Source: Hymenobacter metallilatus
Lineage (GTDB): Bacteria; Bacteroidota; Bacteroidia; Cytophagales; Hymenobacteraceae
Length of the DNA stretch: 64,000 bases
NCBI RefSeq assembly: GCF_003944705.1
Contig: NZ_RWIS01000014.1
Coordinates: 89,918-153,917, forward strand
Direction: 5' to 3'
Part shown: piece after piece, positions 16,279 to 25,577 of the stretch
How the letters are laid out: each line of letters begins with the position of its first letter
Numbering within the stretch: position 1 is the stretch's first letter
Made by a program: the position numbers and the translations under genes
The notes under the pieces: generated by a model
Databases searched by the model: none
Seen by the model: only the letters and a program-made list of their open reading frames with translations
Told to the model about the DNA's origin: nothing

Positions 16279-16719
16279 CTAGGCTCCTTTGAGGGGCACT
16301 ACCAGCACGGGGCAGTGGGCGCGCTCCAGCAGGTGCTCGGCCGCGCCGCCCAGCAGCAGGCTCAGCACGCCGTGGCGACCGGTAGTGCCCACCACCAGCA
16401 GGTCGGCGGCCCAGGCTTCGATGACGGCCAGCACCTGCTCGGCGGGCTCGCCCCGGGGCAGGAAGCGGCTGAGACGCAGGCCGGGCGCGGCCAAAGCGGC
16501 GAGCTGGGCGAGCAGCTCCTCGGCGCGGGCCAGCAGCACGGCTTCGGCTTCGGCGTGGGTCTGGCCGGCGTCGATGTTGCCGATGGCCCGCGCCTCGTTG
16601 AGCACGCACACCAGCCCGGCTTCGGCCCCCAGGTCGGCGGCCAGGTCCAGGCCGGCCTGCGTGGCGTGGTAGCACTGGGGGCTCTCATCGACGTAAATCA
16701 GGATTTTCTGGAACGACAT
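16279..16719 (-). CDS. Universal stress protein (UspA family)
   Basis: A 146-residue single-domain Usp. It starts MSFQKILIYVDESPQCYHAT (first strand with the Asp) and ends with the ATP-binding loop GTTGRHGVLSLLLGGAAEHL followed by CPVLVVPL, the G-2x-G-9x-G(S/A) pattern of ATP-binding members. The ATG at 16719 lies 28 bases after the CrcB stop. Usp genes are recurrent members of fluoride-responsive gene sets, which fits its position after the CrcB pair. Confidence 0.92.
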   Translation of the reverse strand: MSFQKILIYVDESPQCYHATQAGLDLAADLGAEAGLVCVLNEARAIGNIDAGQTHAEAEAVLLARAEELLAQLAALAAPGLRLSRFLPRGEPAEQVLAVIEAWAADLLVVGTTGRHGVLSLLLGGAAEHLLERAHCPVLVVPLKGA

Positions 16720-16747
16720 GGCCGGGTGGGAATTAGAATGGATGGAG

Positions 16748-17125
16748 CTAAATAAACCGGGCCGCCCAGAAGCCCAGGAAGGCGGCCAGCATGCCCACCA
16801 GCAGGCTGCCGGCGGCATACATGGCCAGCAACACCAGCTCGCTGGTGCGGGCCAGCGTCACGCTCTCGTAGGCGAACGTGGAGAAGGTGGTGAAGCCCCC
16901 GCAGAAGCCCGTGGTCAGGAACAGCCGCCATGAGAGCGACACCTCGGTGTGCCGCTCAAAGAAGCCCAGAAACAGCCCGATGAGCAGGCAGCCCACGATG
17001 TTGACCAGGAACGTGCCCAATGGAAAGCCCACCGGTACGAAGCGCAGAAAATACTGCTGCACCCAGTAGCGGCTCACCGACCCGATAAAGCCTCCCAGGC
17101 CAATAAACAACACCGAACGGTTCAT
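16748..17125 (-). CDS. crcB: Fluoride channel subunit CrcB/Fluc
   Basis: A 125-residue membrane protein with four helices, the normal Fluc length. It starts MNRSVLFIGLGGFIGSVSRY (GGxxGxxxRY signature), has GTFLVNIVGCLLIG (the pore Asn) and GFCGGFTTFSTFAYE, which contains the phenylalanine-box region and central sodium site of Fluc channels. Fluc proteins form antiparallel dimers that let fluoride leave the cytoplasm. The ATG at 17125 is chosen because the usual Fluc N-terminus begins there. An unusual second CrcB-like gene lies 85 bases upstream. Confidence 0.95.
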   Translation of the reverse strand: MNRSVLFIGLGGFIGSVSRYWVQQYFLRFVPVGFPLGTFLVNIVGCLLIGLFLGFFERHTEVSLSWRLFLTTGFCGGFTTFSTFAYESVTLARTSELVLLAMYAAGSLLVGMLAAFLGFWAARFI

Positions 17126-17210
17126 AAGAGCAGGTAAAGTAACAGCGTGTGCAAAGCGCCTGGTAGGCATACGCACCCGGCCGCCCGGCCGATGCCCCGG
17201 TGGGCCACTG

Positions 17211-17513
17211 CTAGAAAAAACGGGCCAGCCGCAGCCCCAGCCACCCGAAGACGAGGCCCGTGAGCAGGCTGCCCCCGGCGTAGAGCAGCATAATGCCCAG
17301 GGGCAGCGGGCGCGAAAATCCCTCGAACATAACGTGCAGGAAGGCCGTGAAGCTCACGATGACCATCAAATAAAAGGGCAGCTGCGGCCCCAGTGGGCGC
17401 AGCTGCCGGTCATACAGGCCCAGCAAGAACCCCAGCCCCAGGCAGGTGCCCCACACCAGCAACACAGTGAAAAGCGGCAGGCCGCCCGGCAGCAGGGGCG
17501 CAGTAGCGGACAT
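17211..17513 (-). CDS. Divergent, shortened CrcB-like membrane protein
   Basis: A 100-residue protein with three strong hydrophobic segments. It aligns with helices 2-4 of the neighbouring CrcB: GTCLGLGFLLGLYDRQLRPL against the GCLLIGLFLGFFER region, MVIVSFTAFLHVMFEGFSRP where CrcB has GFCGGFTTFSTFAYE, and LLYAGGSLLTGLVFGWLGLR against MYAAGSLLVGMLAAFLG. The pore Asn and the GGFTTFSTF signature are missing, as is the first helix signature. It may be a partner subunit of a hetero-dimeric fluoride channel, a regulatory subunit, or a decaying paralogue. It is transcribed with crcB on the minus strand. Confidence 0.7.
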   Translation of the reverse strand: MSATAPLLPGGLPLFTVLLVWGTCLGLGFLLGLYDRQLRPLGPQLPFYLMVIVSFTAFLHVMFEGFSRPLPLGIMLLYAGGSLLTGLVFGWLGLRLARFF

Positions 17514-17638
17514 AGCAAAGCGAATAGTAGCGACGCGGGCGGGCCATCGGCCCAACCCCTGCGTAAGATGGGCATAAACCCACAATTGGGCGCGCCTCGC
17601 GGGGTTGCCGCCGCCGCCAACGCCCTGTCTTTGTGCCG

Positions 17639-18589
17639 ATGCCGTTTCTTCGTTTGCCGTCCGCGCTGCGCCGCTGGCCGGGCCGGTGGCTGGCCCTGGC
17701 TGGCCTCACGGCCTGCACCGTGGCCCGGCAGCTGCCCCCACCTCCGCCCCACGAAAGCGGCTGCGCCCCGGCTACCCTGCTGGCCGAGCCCCCCGGCCTG
17801 CGCCGCCTGTCCGTCGTTGAGTTAGCCGCCGATACCGCCCTGACGCATCAAATGCCCCCACTGCTACTTGATGCCGCCAACGCCGCCGGGTTGGTGCCGC
17901 GCCTGCGCGCGCTGCGGCGCACGGTCCCCGGCTCGGCGGCCCACCAGGTGCTGGCCCACCAGCTGCGCCAGCAAGTAGCCCGCCTGCGCGCCGTGGAGCA
18001 GCAAGCCCGCGCCGAGCTGCGCTGCGAGCAGGACCGCGCCGTCGCGCTGGCCACCGAACTGCAAACGGCCGCCGAGGCCCACCGCCGCCACCTGCTGCTG
18101 CTCGCCCTCGGCCTGAGCCTGACCGGCCTGCTCTCGTTTCCGGTGCTGAAGGCGCGCACCACGCGGGCGTTTTTCGCCCAGGCGCCCGGCGTCATCTGCC
18201 TGCTGGTAGCCGCCGGGGCCGCCGGCAGCGCCCTGCTGGCCCCGGTGCCCGAAGCCAGCTTTGCCCACCCGCGCAACGCGCTGGGTGATGTCCGGCACGG
18301 GCCGGCCGTGGCGTCCGCGCTGCCGCCCACTGTGTGGGCCTACCTCACGCAGCCGGCCAGCCAGGCCCCGGCCGCCCCTTCCCGGCAGGCGCGGCTGCGG
18401 GAGCGGTGGCGCACCGTGGGCCGCCGCCTGCCCGGCTCGCACCTCTCCCAACTGCTCTACGAGCAGGGCGGCCTCTACCGCCCCGCCGAGCTGCGGGTGC
18501 GGGCGCAGCTGCTGGGCGAGCTGGCCGCACAGGTGCAGCCGCTGGAAACGCAGCTGGGGGCGCTGGCTGCCACCCTGGCGGCGGAGTAG
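17639..18589 (+). CDS. Putative lipoprotein with membrane helices, paralogue A
   Basis: A 316-residue protein of unknown family. ATG 17639 is chosen over a GTG two codons earlier. It begins with a lipoprotein signal (WPGRWLALAGLTAC). A Cys-containing N-terminal part and an Arg/Glu-rich helical region (LRQQVARLRAVEQQARAELR) are followed by two membrane helices (LLLALGLSLTGLLSF; VICLLVAAGAAGSALL). After them comes HPRNALGDVRHGPAV, conserved in the next gene, and a C-terminal helical tail. It is divergent from the CrcB-like gene and in tandem with paralogue B. No function can be assigned. Confidence 0.8.
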   Translation: MPFLRLPSALRRWPGRWLALAGLTACTVARQLPPPPPHESGCAPATLLAEPPGLRRLSVVELAADTALTHQMPPLLLDAANAAGLVPRLRALRRTVPGSAAHQVLAHQLRQQVARLRAVEQQARAELRCEQDRAVALATELQTAAEAHRRHLLLLALGLSLTGLLSFPVLKARTTRAFFAQAPGVICLLVAAGAAGSALLAPVPEASFAHPRNALGDVRHGPAVASALPPTVWAYLTQPASQAPAAPSRQARLRERWRTVGRRLPGSHLSQLLYEQGGLYRPAELRVRAQLLGELAAQVQPLETQLGALAATLAAE

Positions 18590-18659
18590 GGCCAGTACTA
18601 TCAGCCAACCCCCGGGCCGGGCTGCGCGTTAGTCTACCTTAGCTCCTCTGTTTGTTATT

Positions 18660-19646
18660 ATGGTGAAAACATACCCCGCCGGGCACCGGCCCGCGCCGTG
18701 GTGGCAAGCCCTCGGGCTGAGTGGTCTGCTGCTGCTGGGCAGCTGCAATACTGCGCCCCGCTCGCTGGCAGCCAAGGATGTGCCCGACGAAAGCGAGTGC
18801 GCCCCGCTCACGCCCGTAGTGGCCCCCAAGGGCTACGCCGTGCTGCCCGAGGCCACCCTGGCCACCGATTCGCTGCTGGCTCGTACCTTCTCGGCCGATG
18901 CCCTGCGCACGGCCAATGTGTGCGGACTGGTGCCCCAGCTGCGCGCCATGCTGGCCACCGAACCCGGTACGCTGGCGCGGGTGGTGGCCCGCCAGCAGGT
19001 GAGCAGCCGCCTCACCGACGTGGCCCTGGAAATATCCAGCACGGCCGGCGAGCTGGACTGCGAGGAAGAGCGCGCCGACCAAATTGCCGATTTCCTGCTC
19101 GATGAGGCCGGCTCGCGGGTCAAGAACCTGACCATCCTGGCCATTCTGCTGGGGGCCCTGGGCACCGTGGCCACGGGCCTGATGTCCCTCTTTGACGTGC
19201 GCAAGACCATCTACCGCCCTGTGGGCATTGCCATCGGCCTCATTGGGGCGGCGCTGGGCTACAGCAGCCTGCGGACCTCGGCGGCGGCCGACATCCCGTT
19301 TTCGCACCGCCGCAACGCGCTGGGTGACGTCTGGCACGGCCCCGCCGAGTCCACCGTGTTTCCGGCCGCCGTCTGGAATTTCCTTTCCCGCCCCGGCATC
19401 CGGGGGGCCACGCAGCCCCCGCTGCGCAAGCGCCTGCTCAACCGCTGGCTCACGGCCGGCGAGCTGGGGGCCAAGGACGCGGAAGAGAAAAAACAGCTTG
19501 AAGACCTGCTCTTCGGCGAAGGTGGCACCTACAAGGCCGACGCCCTACGCATCCGCGCCAATTTGTTCGACCAGCTCGAATCCACCGTCAACCTGATGAA
19601 AAGCGACGTACAGCAGCTGGCCCGCGAAGTGGCGGAGGTAGAATAA
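18660..19646 (+). CDS. Putative lipoprotein with membrane helices, paralogue B
   Basis: A 328-residue paralogue of the preceding gene. The lipoprotein signal is WWQALGLSGLLLLGSC. It shares ANVCGLVPQLRAML with DAANAAGLVPRLRALR, two central membrane helices (LTILAILLGALGTVATGL; GIAIGLIGAALGYSSL), HRRNALGDVWHGPAE and the ending LFGEGGTYKADALRIRANLF against the other copy's YEQGGLYRPAELRVRAQLL. The N-terminal part is Cys-poor and acidic (ELDCEEERADQIADFLL). Both genes have their own start 70 bases apart and are likely one operon. A terminator follows at 19670-19725. No known domain. Confidence 0.82.
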   Translation: MVKTYPAGHRPAPWWQALGLSGLLLLGSCNTAPRSLAAKDVPDESECAPLTPVVAPKGYAVLPEATLATDSLLARTFSADALRTANVCGLVPQLRAMLATEPGTLARVVARQQVSSRLTDVALEISSTAGELDCEEERADQIADFLLDEAGSRVKNLTILAILLGALGTVATGLMSLFDVRKTIYRPVGIAIGLIGAALGYSSLRTSAAADIPFSHRRNALGDVWHGPAESTVFPAAVWNFLSRPGIRGATQPPLRKRLLNRWLTAGELGAKDAEEKKQLEDLLFGEGGTYKADALRIRANLFDQLESTVNLMKSDVQQLAREVAEVE

Positions 19647-19669
19647 GCAGACATTTTCCTGAACGCAAA

Positions 19670-19725
19670 AACGGCCCGCCGGGCCGGCAGCCCCACGTTG
19701 GGGCTGACCGGATCAGCGGGCCGTT
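19670..19725. terminator. Hairpin terminator between convergent genes
   Basis: AACGGCCCGC (19670-19679) pairs with GCGGGCCGTT (19716-19725), enclosing a second hairpin CAGCCCCA/TGGGGCTG. A short A-tract precedes it on the plus strand, serving the minus-strand transcript. Confidence 0.7.
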
Positions 19726-19742
19726 CGGTTGTCGCGCCGGGG

Positions 19743-20081
19743 CTAGTCGTCGTCGCGCTCGGTTTCGGTGGTGCTACGCAGCACCTTGCCGGCGGCGTTG
19801 AACACAACGTGCATTTCCTTTTTGCCGGTGCCTTCCAGCTCCACCCGGTAGGTGGTGCCGGCTTTGCCGCCGCTGATTTTCTTGGCATCATCGACGTGGT
19901 AGCCCGCGTACTGTTTGGCAATGGCTTGGCGCACGGCCGTGGGTAGTTGGCTGGCCGGAATCTCCACCTGGCTCGTAGTAGTGAGCTTGGCCTGCTGGGC
20001 CTGCGCCGTCAGGGTGAGCGGGGCAGTCAGGCCAAGGAGCAGCGCGGCGCGTAGGGCGGTGGTTACGAGGGTGTTTTTCAT
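19743..20081 (-). CDS. PepSY-like secreted protein
   Basis: A 112-residue periplasmic protein, signal peptide MKNTLVTTALRAALLLGLTA cut near AQAQQ. The mature part has the small alpha/beta fold of PepSY-like proteins: SQLPTAVRQAIAKQYAGYHV, DAKKISGGKAGTTYRVELEG and KEMHVVFNAAGKVLRSTTE. It is the last gene of the riboswitch-led enolase operon, 17 bases after enolase. Function is not known; members of this fold bind or inhibit partner proteins in the periplasm. Confidence 0.85.
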   Translation of the reverse strand: MKNTLVTTALRAALLLGLTAPLTLTAQAQQAKLTTTSQVEIPASQLPTAVRQAIAKQYAGYHVDDAKKISGGKAGTTYRVELEGTGKKEMHVVFNAAGKVLRSTTETERDDD

Positions 20082-20097
20082 GACGGTCATAGGTTGA

Positions 20098-21396
<1,299 letters not shown>

Positions 21397-21475
21397 GTTT
21401 GGAGGGGGTGAAGGCAAAAAATGAATTGAAGCAACGCACCGCGCCCCGGACGGGGCGCAGATAAAAAGCCGCGCG

Positions 21476-21889
21476 TTAGAAAATGAGCACCAGCGTGCCG
21501 CCGATAATCATGGCCGCGCCCAGGCCGGTGTGCCAGGTGAGCTTTTCGCCCAGAAATACCACCGACAGCACGATGGCAATGGCCACGCTGAGCTTATCAA
21601 CCGGGGCCACCTGCGACACCTTGCCCAGCTGCAAAGCCCGGAAGTAGAACACCCACGAGAGCCCCGTGGCCAGCCCCGAAAGACCGATAAAAATCCAGTT
21701 GGTGCGCGTGAGGTCGCCGATGTGCTCCAGCCCGCCCCGGAAGTACACGATGCCCCAGGCCAGCACCAGAATCACCACCGTGCGGATGGCCGTGGCCAGG
21801 TTGGAATCAACGCCCTTGATGCCGATTTTGGCCAGCACGGCCGTAAGGGCCGCGAACAGGGCCGAGAGAAGCGCATAAATCCACCACAT
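21476..21889 (-). CDS. EamA-type small membrane transporter
   Basis: A 137-residue protein with about five hydrophobic segments, one EamA unit, half the usual 10-helix length. It begins MWWIYALLSALFAALTAVLA and contains VFYFRALQLGKVSQVAPVDK and VVFLGEKLTWHTGLGAAMII, the standard end of an EamA repeat. Half-size proteins of this type act as dimers. It lies between PAP2 and eno in the riboswitch-led operon. The substrate is unknown. Confidence 0.88.
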   Translation of the reverse strand: MWWIYALLSALFAALTAVLAKIGIKGVDSNLATAIRTVVILVLAWGIVYFRGGLEHIGDLTRTNWIFIGLSGLATGLSWVFYFRALQLGKVSQVAPVDKLSVAIAIVLSVVFLGEKLTWHTGLGAAMIIGGTLVLIF

Positions 21890-21973
21890 ACTGAAAAGCT
21901 TGGTTAGCCCGCGGCCGGGCCGGCGGGGAGTTAGAAAAAGCGGCCGGACCTACGCGGCCCGGTCGAGAAAAAA

Positions 21974-22588
21974 CTAGGCTTGCTGCAGCTCCGGCGTTGG
22001 GATGGAAACCGGCCCGGCCAGGCGGCGCACCACCCGCCCGTACACCGCCGCGCCGCCGAAGCCCAGGGCCACGCCCAGCAGCGCCCCGCCCAGCACGTCG
22101 CTGGGGTAGTGCACGCCCAGGTACACGCGGCTCACACACACGAGCGTGGCCCAGGCTACGGCGCATCCCTTAGCCGCCCGGTAGCGCGGGGGCAGCAGCA
22201 GGCACAGCAGCGTGGCCAGCGCCGCCACGTTGGCCGCGTGCGAAGAAAGGAAGCCCAGCTGGCCACCCGGCCCGTCGGGCAGATGCAGCAGCGGCCCCAG
22301 GTCCAGGGTATGTGAAGGCCGCAGGCGGTGAAAAAAGGGCTTGAAGAGCCGGGCCGAAATCAAATCGGCCAGCCCCACCGAGGCCCCGATGATGGGCAGC
22401 AGCGCCCAGGCCCGCCGCCGGAACAGGTAGGCCAGCACCACGATGAGCAGCAGGTAGCCGCTGAGCCAGGCCTTGGCCTGCGAGGCAAAAACCATAATGG
22501 GGTCCAGCCAGGATGTATGCCGCCCGTTGAGGGCGAGCAGCAGCCCGTGGTCGGCCTGCCGGAGAATATCGAAAAGAGTCGTCAACAC
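21974..22588 (-). CDS. PAP2-family membrane phosphatase
   Basis: A 204-residue lipid phosphatase with PAP2 motifs: KPFFHRLRPSHTLDLG (lysine/RP), LGFLSSHAANVAALATL (SSH variant of SGH) and SRVYLGVHYPSDVLGGAL. Several membrane helices. The reading frame has no ATG near the start: GTG at 22588 (or TTG 22585) is the likely initiator, giving MLTTLFDILRQADHGLLLAL. It is 10 bases downstream of the SdiA-regulated-like gene on the same strand, in the fluoride-responsive operon. Confidence 0.9.
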   Translation of the reverse strand: MLTTLFDILRQADHGLLLALNGRHTSWLDPIMVFASQAKAWLSGYLLLIVVLAYLFRRRAWALLPIIGASVGLADLISARLFKPFFHRLRPSHTLDLGPLLHLPDGPGGQLGFLSSHAANVAALATLLCLLLPPRYRAAKGCAVAWATLVCVSRVYLGVHYPSDVLGGALLGVALGFGGAAVYGRVVRRLAGPVSIPTPELQQA

Positions 22589-22598
22589 CGGAGCAGGG

Positions 22599-23519
22599 TT
22601 AGTTGAGCGCGGCCGTGGCCGTGAAGCGGTACACCAGGCCCTGTCCGTCTTTCTTGCCGGCTTCGGAGGAGATGAACAGGTCGCCGTTGCGCGCGAAGGT
22701 CAGGCCCTCGGGCTGCGGAAACAGCTTGGGCGGCAGCGTCTGCACGGCCACTACTTTCCCCTGCTTATCCAGCTCCACCAGGCCGTTGCCCCGCGCCGAG
22801 AGCACGAACACATGGCCCGTGCCCGGCTGAATGGCCACGGCTGAGGGCGCGAACTGGCTCACCTTCGGTCCCTTCTTGCCCTTCTGCTGGCCAAGGTCGG
22901 CGGCCAGGATAGCGGGCACGTCCAGCACATAGGCCGGTTTCGGCTCTATCTGGTAGGTCTGGGGGTTGAGGCGGTACACGGCCCGCTTCGTGTCATCGAG
23001 GCCCGCGCCGGCTTCGCTTTTGCAGGCCACCAGCAACTGGCCGCTGGCCGCGTCGTAGGTTAGGCCTTCGGGCTCGTTGGCGGCCGTCAGGCCCGTGGCG
23101 TGGGTAGTGGTTTCGGTGGCCGTGCGCCGGAAAAGGGTGCCGTCGCTGCGCAGTATCAGCCAGGCGTCGCCCTGGCGGGCCACGTCCTCGTAGTCGCCCT
23201 TGGGGCCAAACTTCACCGTGCTGTCAATCCGCTGGGTGCGCAGGTTGTAGAAGTAGAGAGTGCCCGACTCATCCTCCACACCGGCCAGGCGGTCGGGGCC
23301 GGCCAGGGCAATGCCCGAGATTTCGGCCAGCTCAGGCGGCAGGTTGTAAGTGGCTGCCGCCCGGTTAAAGGCATAGGGGCTGGAACGCGTGGGACTGGCT
23401 GCCGGGGCCGCGCTACTGGCCTCCGCGCTACTGGCAAAGCGGGCTGCCGCCGGGGTTTGGGCTGCCGGACCATCGCAGCCAAAAGATAGCAACAGGGCGC
23501 AAAAAAGGGGTTTGGTCAT
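22599..23519 (-). CDS. SdiA-regulated-like secreted beta-propeller
   Basis: A 306-residue secreted protein with signal MTKPLFCALLLSFGC (possible lipobox). It follows the SdiA-regulated family pattern: YNLPPELAEISGIALAGPDR, GTLYFYNLRTQRIDSTVKFG, GDYEDVARQGDAWLILRSDG, NEPEGLTYDAASGQLLVACK, and FPQPEGLTFARNGDLFISSE at the end. Such proteins are predicted calcium-dependent propellers in the periplasm or outer membrane. It is the second gene of the riboswitch-led operon. Its role is unknown; no catalytic residues are obvious. Confidence 0.82.
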   Translation of the reverse strand: MTKPLFCALLLSFGCDGPAAQTPAAARFASSAEASSAAPAASPTRSSPYAFNRAAATYNLPPELAEISGIALAGPDRLAGVEDESGTLYFYNLRTQRIDSTVKFGPKGDYEDVARQGDAWLILRSDGTLFRRTATETTTHATGLTAANEPEGLTYDAASGQLLVACKSEAGAGLDDTKRAVYRLNPQTYQIEPKPAYVLDVPAILAADLGQQKGKKGPKVSQFAPSAVAIQPGTGHVFVLSARGNGLVELDKQGKVVAVQTLPPKLFPQPEGLTFARNGDLFISSEAGKKDGQGLVYRFTATAALN

Positions 23520-23564
23520 CAGGAAACTACTAGGTGAAAAAGAAAGTCAATAGGGAGCATCTAT

Positions 23565-23852
23565 TCAGCTGACCAGCAGTGCCAGCAGCAGCGGCAGGCT
23601 GATAAGCCAGGCCCGTTGCACGGCTTTGTCGTCGTATTCGGGAAAGAGCAGGGCCGCCAGCACCAGCGCCGCCCAGCCCAGGGCGGCCGGAGCCAGCGTC
23701 AGGCCCAGCAGCGACACCGGAGGCAGGGGAAAGGGCGCGTGCCGGAGCAGCCCGATGGCCAGGGCAGCGTACCAGAGCACGGAGGCGGCGACCAGCCGTA
23801 GCTGGTAGGCCAGGCGCGGCGAAAAAACGGCGGGGCGGGGCGAAGTATCCAT
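23565..23852 (-). CDS. Small membrane protein, first gene of riboswitch operon
   Basis: A 95-residue protein beginning MDTSPRPAVFSPRLAYQLRL with three predicted membrane helices: VAASVLWYAALAIGLL, VSLLGLTLAPAALGWAALVL and AWLISLPLLLALLVS. No family recognised. It is the first gene after the fluoride riboswitch (24107-24165), with a leader of about 250 bases. Its position makes it a candidate fluoride-responsive component. Confidence 0.75.
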   Translation of the reverse strand: MDTSPRPAVFSPRLAYQLRLVAASVLWYAALAIGLLRHAPFPLPPVSLLGLTLAPAALGWAALVLAALLFPEYDDKAVQRAWLISLPLLLALLVS

Positions 23853-23900
23853 CGTGCAACGGGTGCGGTAAACCAGATTGGTACACAAAACCCAGCGCCG

Positions 23901-23936
23901 AAAACGGGCCGGGCCACCACGAAAAAGCCCAGCCCG
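23901..23936 (-). terminator. Possible intrinsic terminator in the leader of the enolase operon
   Basis: On the minus strand CGGGCTGGGC (23927-23936) pairs with GCCCGGCCCG (23905-23914) with one wobble, followed by TTTT. It is about 170 bases after the aptamer. Its link to the riboswitch is uncertain because it is so far away; a GCTGCCCG/CGGGCTGC hairpin sits nearer, at 24083-24100. Confidence 0.5.
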
Positions 23937-24106
23937 TCGCCTTCGATTCTGCCAGAGAAACCAAACGCGACGGGCAGGGCCCACGCCAAAGCCACCGCCC
24001 GGCAGCGCGGGGAGTGGCGTGCAACAACCAAGAAAAGAAGGGGGCGATGACCACGGCAACAAGCGAACAAGACGACTACCCCGCAGCCCGGACGGGCAGC
24101 GCGTTT

Positions 24107-24165
24107 GGTAGGAATCATCAGCTCAACTCCGAAGAGTTAGCGGTTCGCGGTGGAAATCCATCACC
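24107..24165 (-). promoter_or_regulatory. Fluoride riboswitch (crcB motif) upstream of the enolase operon
   Basis: Minus-strand sequence starts GGTGATGGATTTCCACC, has GCGAACCGC, a perfect hairpin AACTC-TTCG-GAGTT, then CTGATGATTCCTACC. It matches the aptamer at 1535-1593 at nearly every position. No clear TAnnTTTG box was found upstream. It should control the genes from 23852 down to 19743. Confidence 0.93.
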
Positions 24166-24312
24166 GAATACTGTTGGGGACTTTAACGCGGGGCGCGGGG
24201 AATGGTTTTAGCGGTCATGCCAGCCCTAAGAATGCGCACGCATAGTCCGGTTGCCTATCCACGCACATGGCAGGCTAGTAGCAGCGCCCGCACAGCGCTT
24301 CCGTCCCTGTCG

Positions 24313-24735
24313 TCAGGGCGTAGCCATCTGCTGCACGAACGTGTGGGCGTAGGATTTTACCTGGTCGCGCACCGAGCGGAACTGCTGCATGATTTCTTGC
24401 TCGCTGCCCGTGGCTTTGGCCGGATCGGGGAAGTTGTGGTGCCACTTTTGGGCCGTGGACGGAAACACGGGGCAGACCTCGTTGGCGTGGTCGCACACGG
24501 TCAGCACGTAGTCGAACGGCACGTGGGCGTACTCATCGACGTGGTTGCTGGTGTGGTGGGAGATGTCCACGCCATCTTCCGCCATTACGCGCACGGCTCG
24601 GGGGTTGAGGCCATGCACTTCCACGCCGGCGCTGTACACCGTGGCCCGGTCGCCTAGCGCTTGTTCTAGATAGCCGTGCAGCAGCTGGCTGCGGCAGGAG
24701 TTGCCGGTGCAGAGCACCAGGATGTTGGGTTTCAT
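24313..24735 (-). CDS. arsC: Arsenate reductase ArsC (low-molecular-weight phosphatase type)
   Basis: A 140-residue thiol-based arsenate reductase. The start MKPNILVLCTGNSCRSQLLH carries the P-loop CTGNSCRS with the nucleophilic Cys. Two more cysteines sit at VCDHANEVCP, the usual redox pair, and FPDPAKATGSEQE has the catalytic Asp-Pro. It converts arsenate to arsenite for export by ACR3. Last gene of the ars operon, 29 bases after the Usp gene. Confidence 0.94.
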   Translation of the reverse strand: MKPNILVLCTGNSCRSQLLHGYLEQALGDRATVYSAGVEVHGLNPRAVRVMAEDGVDISHHTSNHVDEYAHVPFDYVLTVCDHANEVCPVFPSTAQKWHHNFPDPAKATGSEQEIMQQFRSVRDQVKSYAHTFVQQMATP

Positions 24736-24764
24736 CGGAGAAGAAGTTAAGGAGGAAGAAAGCG

Positions 24765-25577
24765 TTACGCTGCCGCTTCGGGCAGCACCAGCACCGGCAC
24801 CGGGCTGTGCAGCACGACGGCCGCCGTGCGGCTGCGGTGAAACAGGTTGCTCAGCCGGCTGCGGGAGCGCGCCCAGAGCACCAGCCAACTGCCCAGCTGC
24901 TGCCGGGCCCGCTTGGTGAGTACCAGCGCCACATCGGAGCCGGGCAGCACCTGCACCGGAGCTTCGGCCCCGAGCGCCGTGGCCAGGTTTGCCGGATGCG
25001 CCGGACTCATTGCCTGGCCCTCCCCGATGACCTGCACGCCCTGCACGAGGGGGTGGCCCGCTTCAAGCAAGGGTTGTACGGCCGTGGCCAGCGTCCCCAG
25101 TTGGGCGGGCTGCTCGTCGAGGGCTACCAGCCAGTGCAGCGGCAGCGCGTGCTGCCGGTAGGCTTCGGGCACGACCAGCAGCGGGCAGGGCGTGTGGCGC
25201 AGCAAACTCAGCACCGTGCTGTTGACCAGCTCATCGGGCAATTCCTCGGTGTCGCACTTGCTGGCTACGGCCAACAGGACGCCGTGCGCCCGGGCCGCGG
25301 CTACAAATTCTTCGGTCACGTCGCCGGCGGCTACCTGCCCGGTACAGGCAATGCCCTGCTGCTGCCAGTGCGCGGCCTGCTGCTGCAGCAAGGCGCGGGC
25401 TTCGGCTTCGGTGCGGGCCGGGTACTTGCCCGTCAGGGCTTCGGGGTCCAACAGCGAGGTGCGGCGCACATGCAGCAGCAGCAGACCGGCCCGCAGGGGC
25501 TGGGCCAGCTGCGCGGCGTAGGCCAGCGCATTATCGGCGGCGGCGGAAAAGTCGGTCAGAACGAGCAGCTGGTTCAT
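24765..25577 (-). CDS. Tandem universal stress protein
   Basis: A 270-residue protein with two Usp-like units. The first begins MNQLLVLTDFSAAADNALAY and ends TVLSLLRHTPCPLLVVPEAY; the second is weaker, ending LFHRSRTAAVVLHSPVPVLV. The second half lacks a clear ATP loop. Its ATG overlaps the stop of the ACR3 gene (ATGA at 25574-25577). It is unrelated in sequence detail to the single-domain Usp at 16279. A stress-binding role in the ars operon is inferred from position only. Confidence 0.85.
   Translation of the reverse strand: MNQLLVLTDFSAAADNALAYAAQLAQPLRAGLLLLHVRRTSLLDPEALTGKYPARTEAEARALLQQQAAHWQQQGIACTGQVAAGDVTEEFVAAARAHGVLLAVASKCDTEELPDELVNSTVLSLLRHTPCPLLVVPEAYRQHALPLHWLVALDEQPAQLGTLATAVQPLLEAGHPLVQGVQVIGEGQAMSPAHPANLATALGAEAPVQVLPGSDVALVLTKRARQQLGSWLVLWARSRSRLSNLFHRSRTAAVVLHSPVPVLVLPEAAA

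Noticed and set aside
17514..17638. A third riboswitch before the CrcB-like pair
   Set aside because: The interval has none of the conserved GGTGATGG, AACCGC or CTGATGA parts; regulation there must differ.
22103..22135. Another GGGGTAG near a PAP2 gene
   Set aside because: It is part of the conserved GVHYPSDV coding sequence read on the other strand and does not continue as the 38-bp repeat.
24166..24312. Terminator for the ars operon between ArsC and the riboswitch
   Set aside because: Only weak, imperfect stems were found, so none is claimed; read-through toward the riboswitch cannot be excluded.
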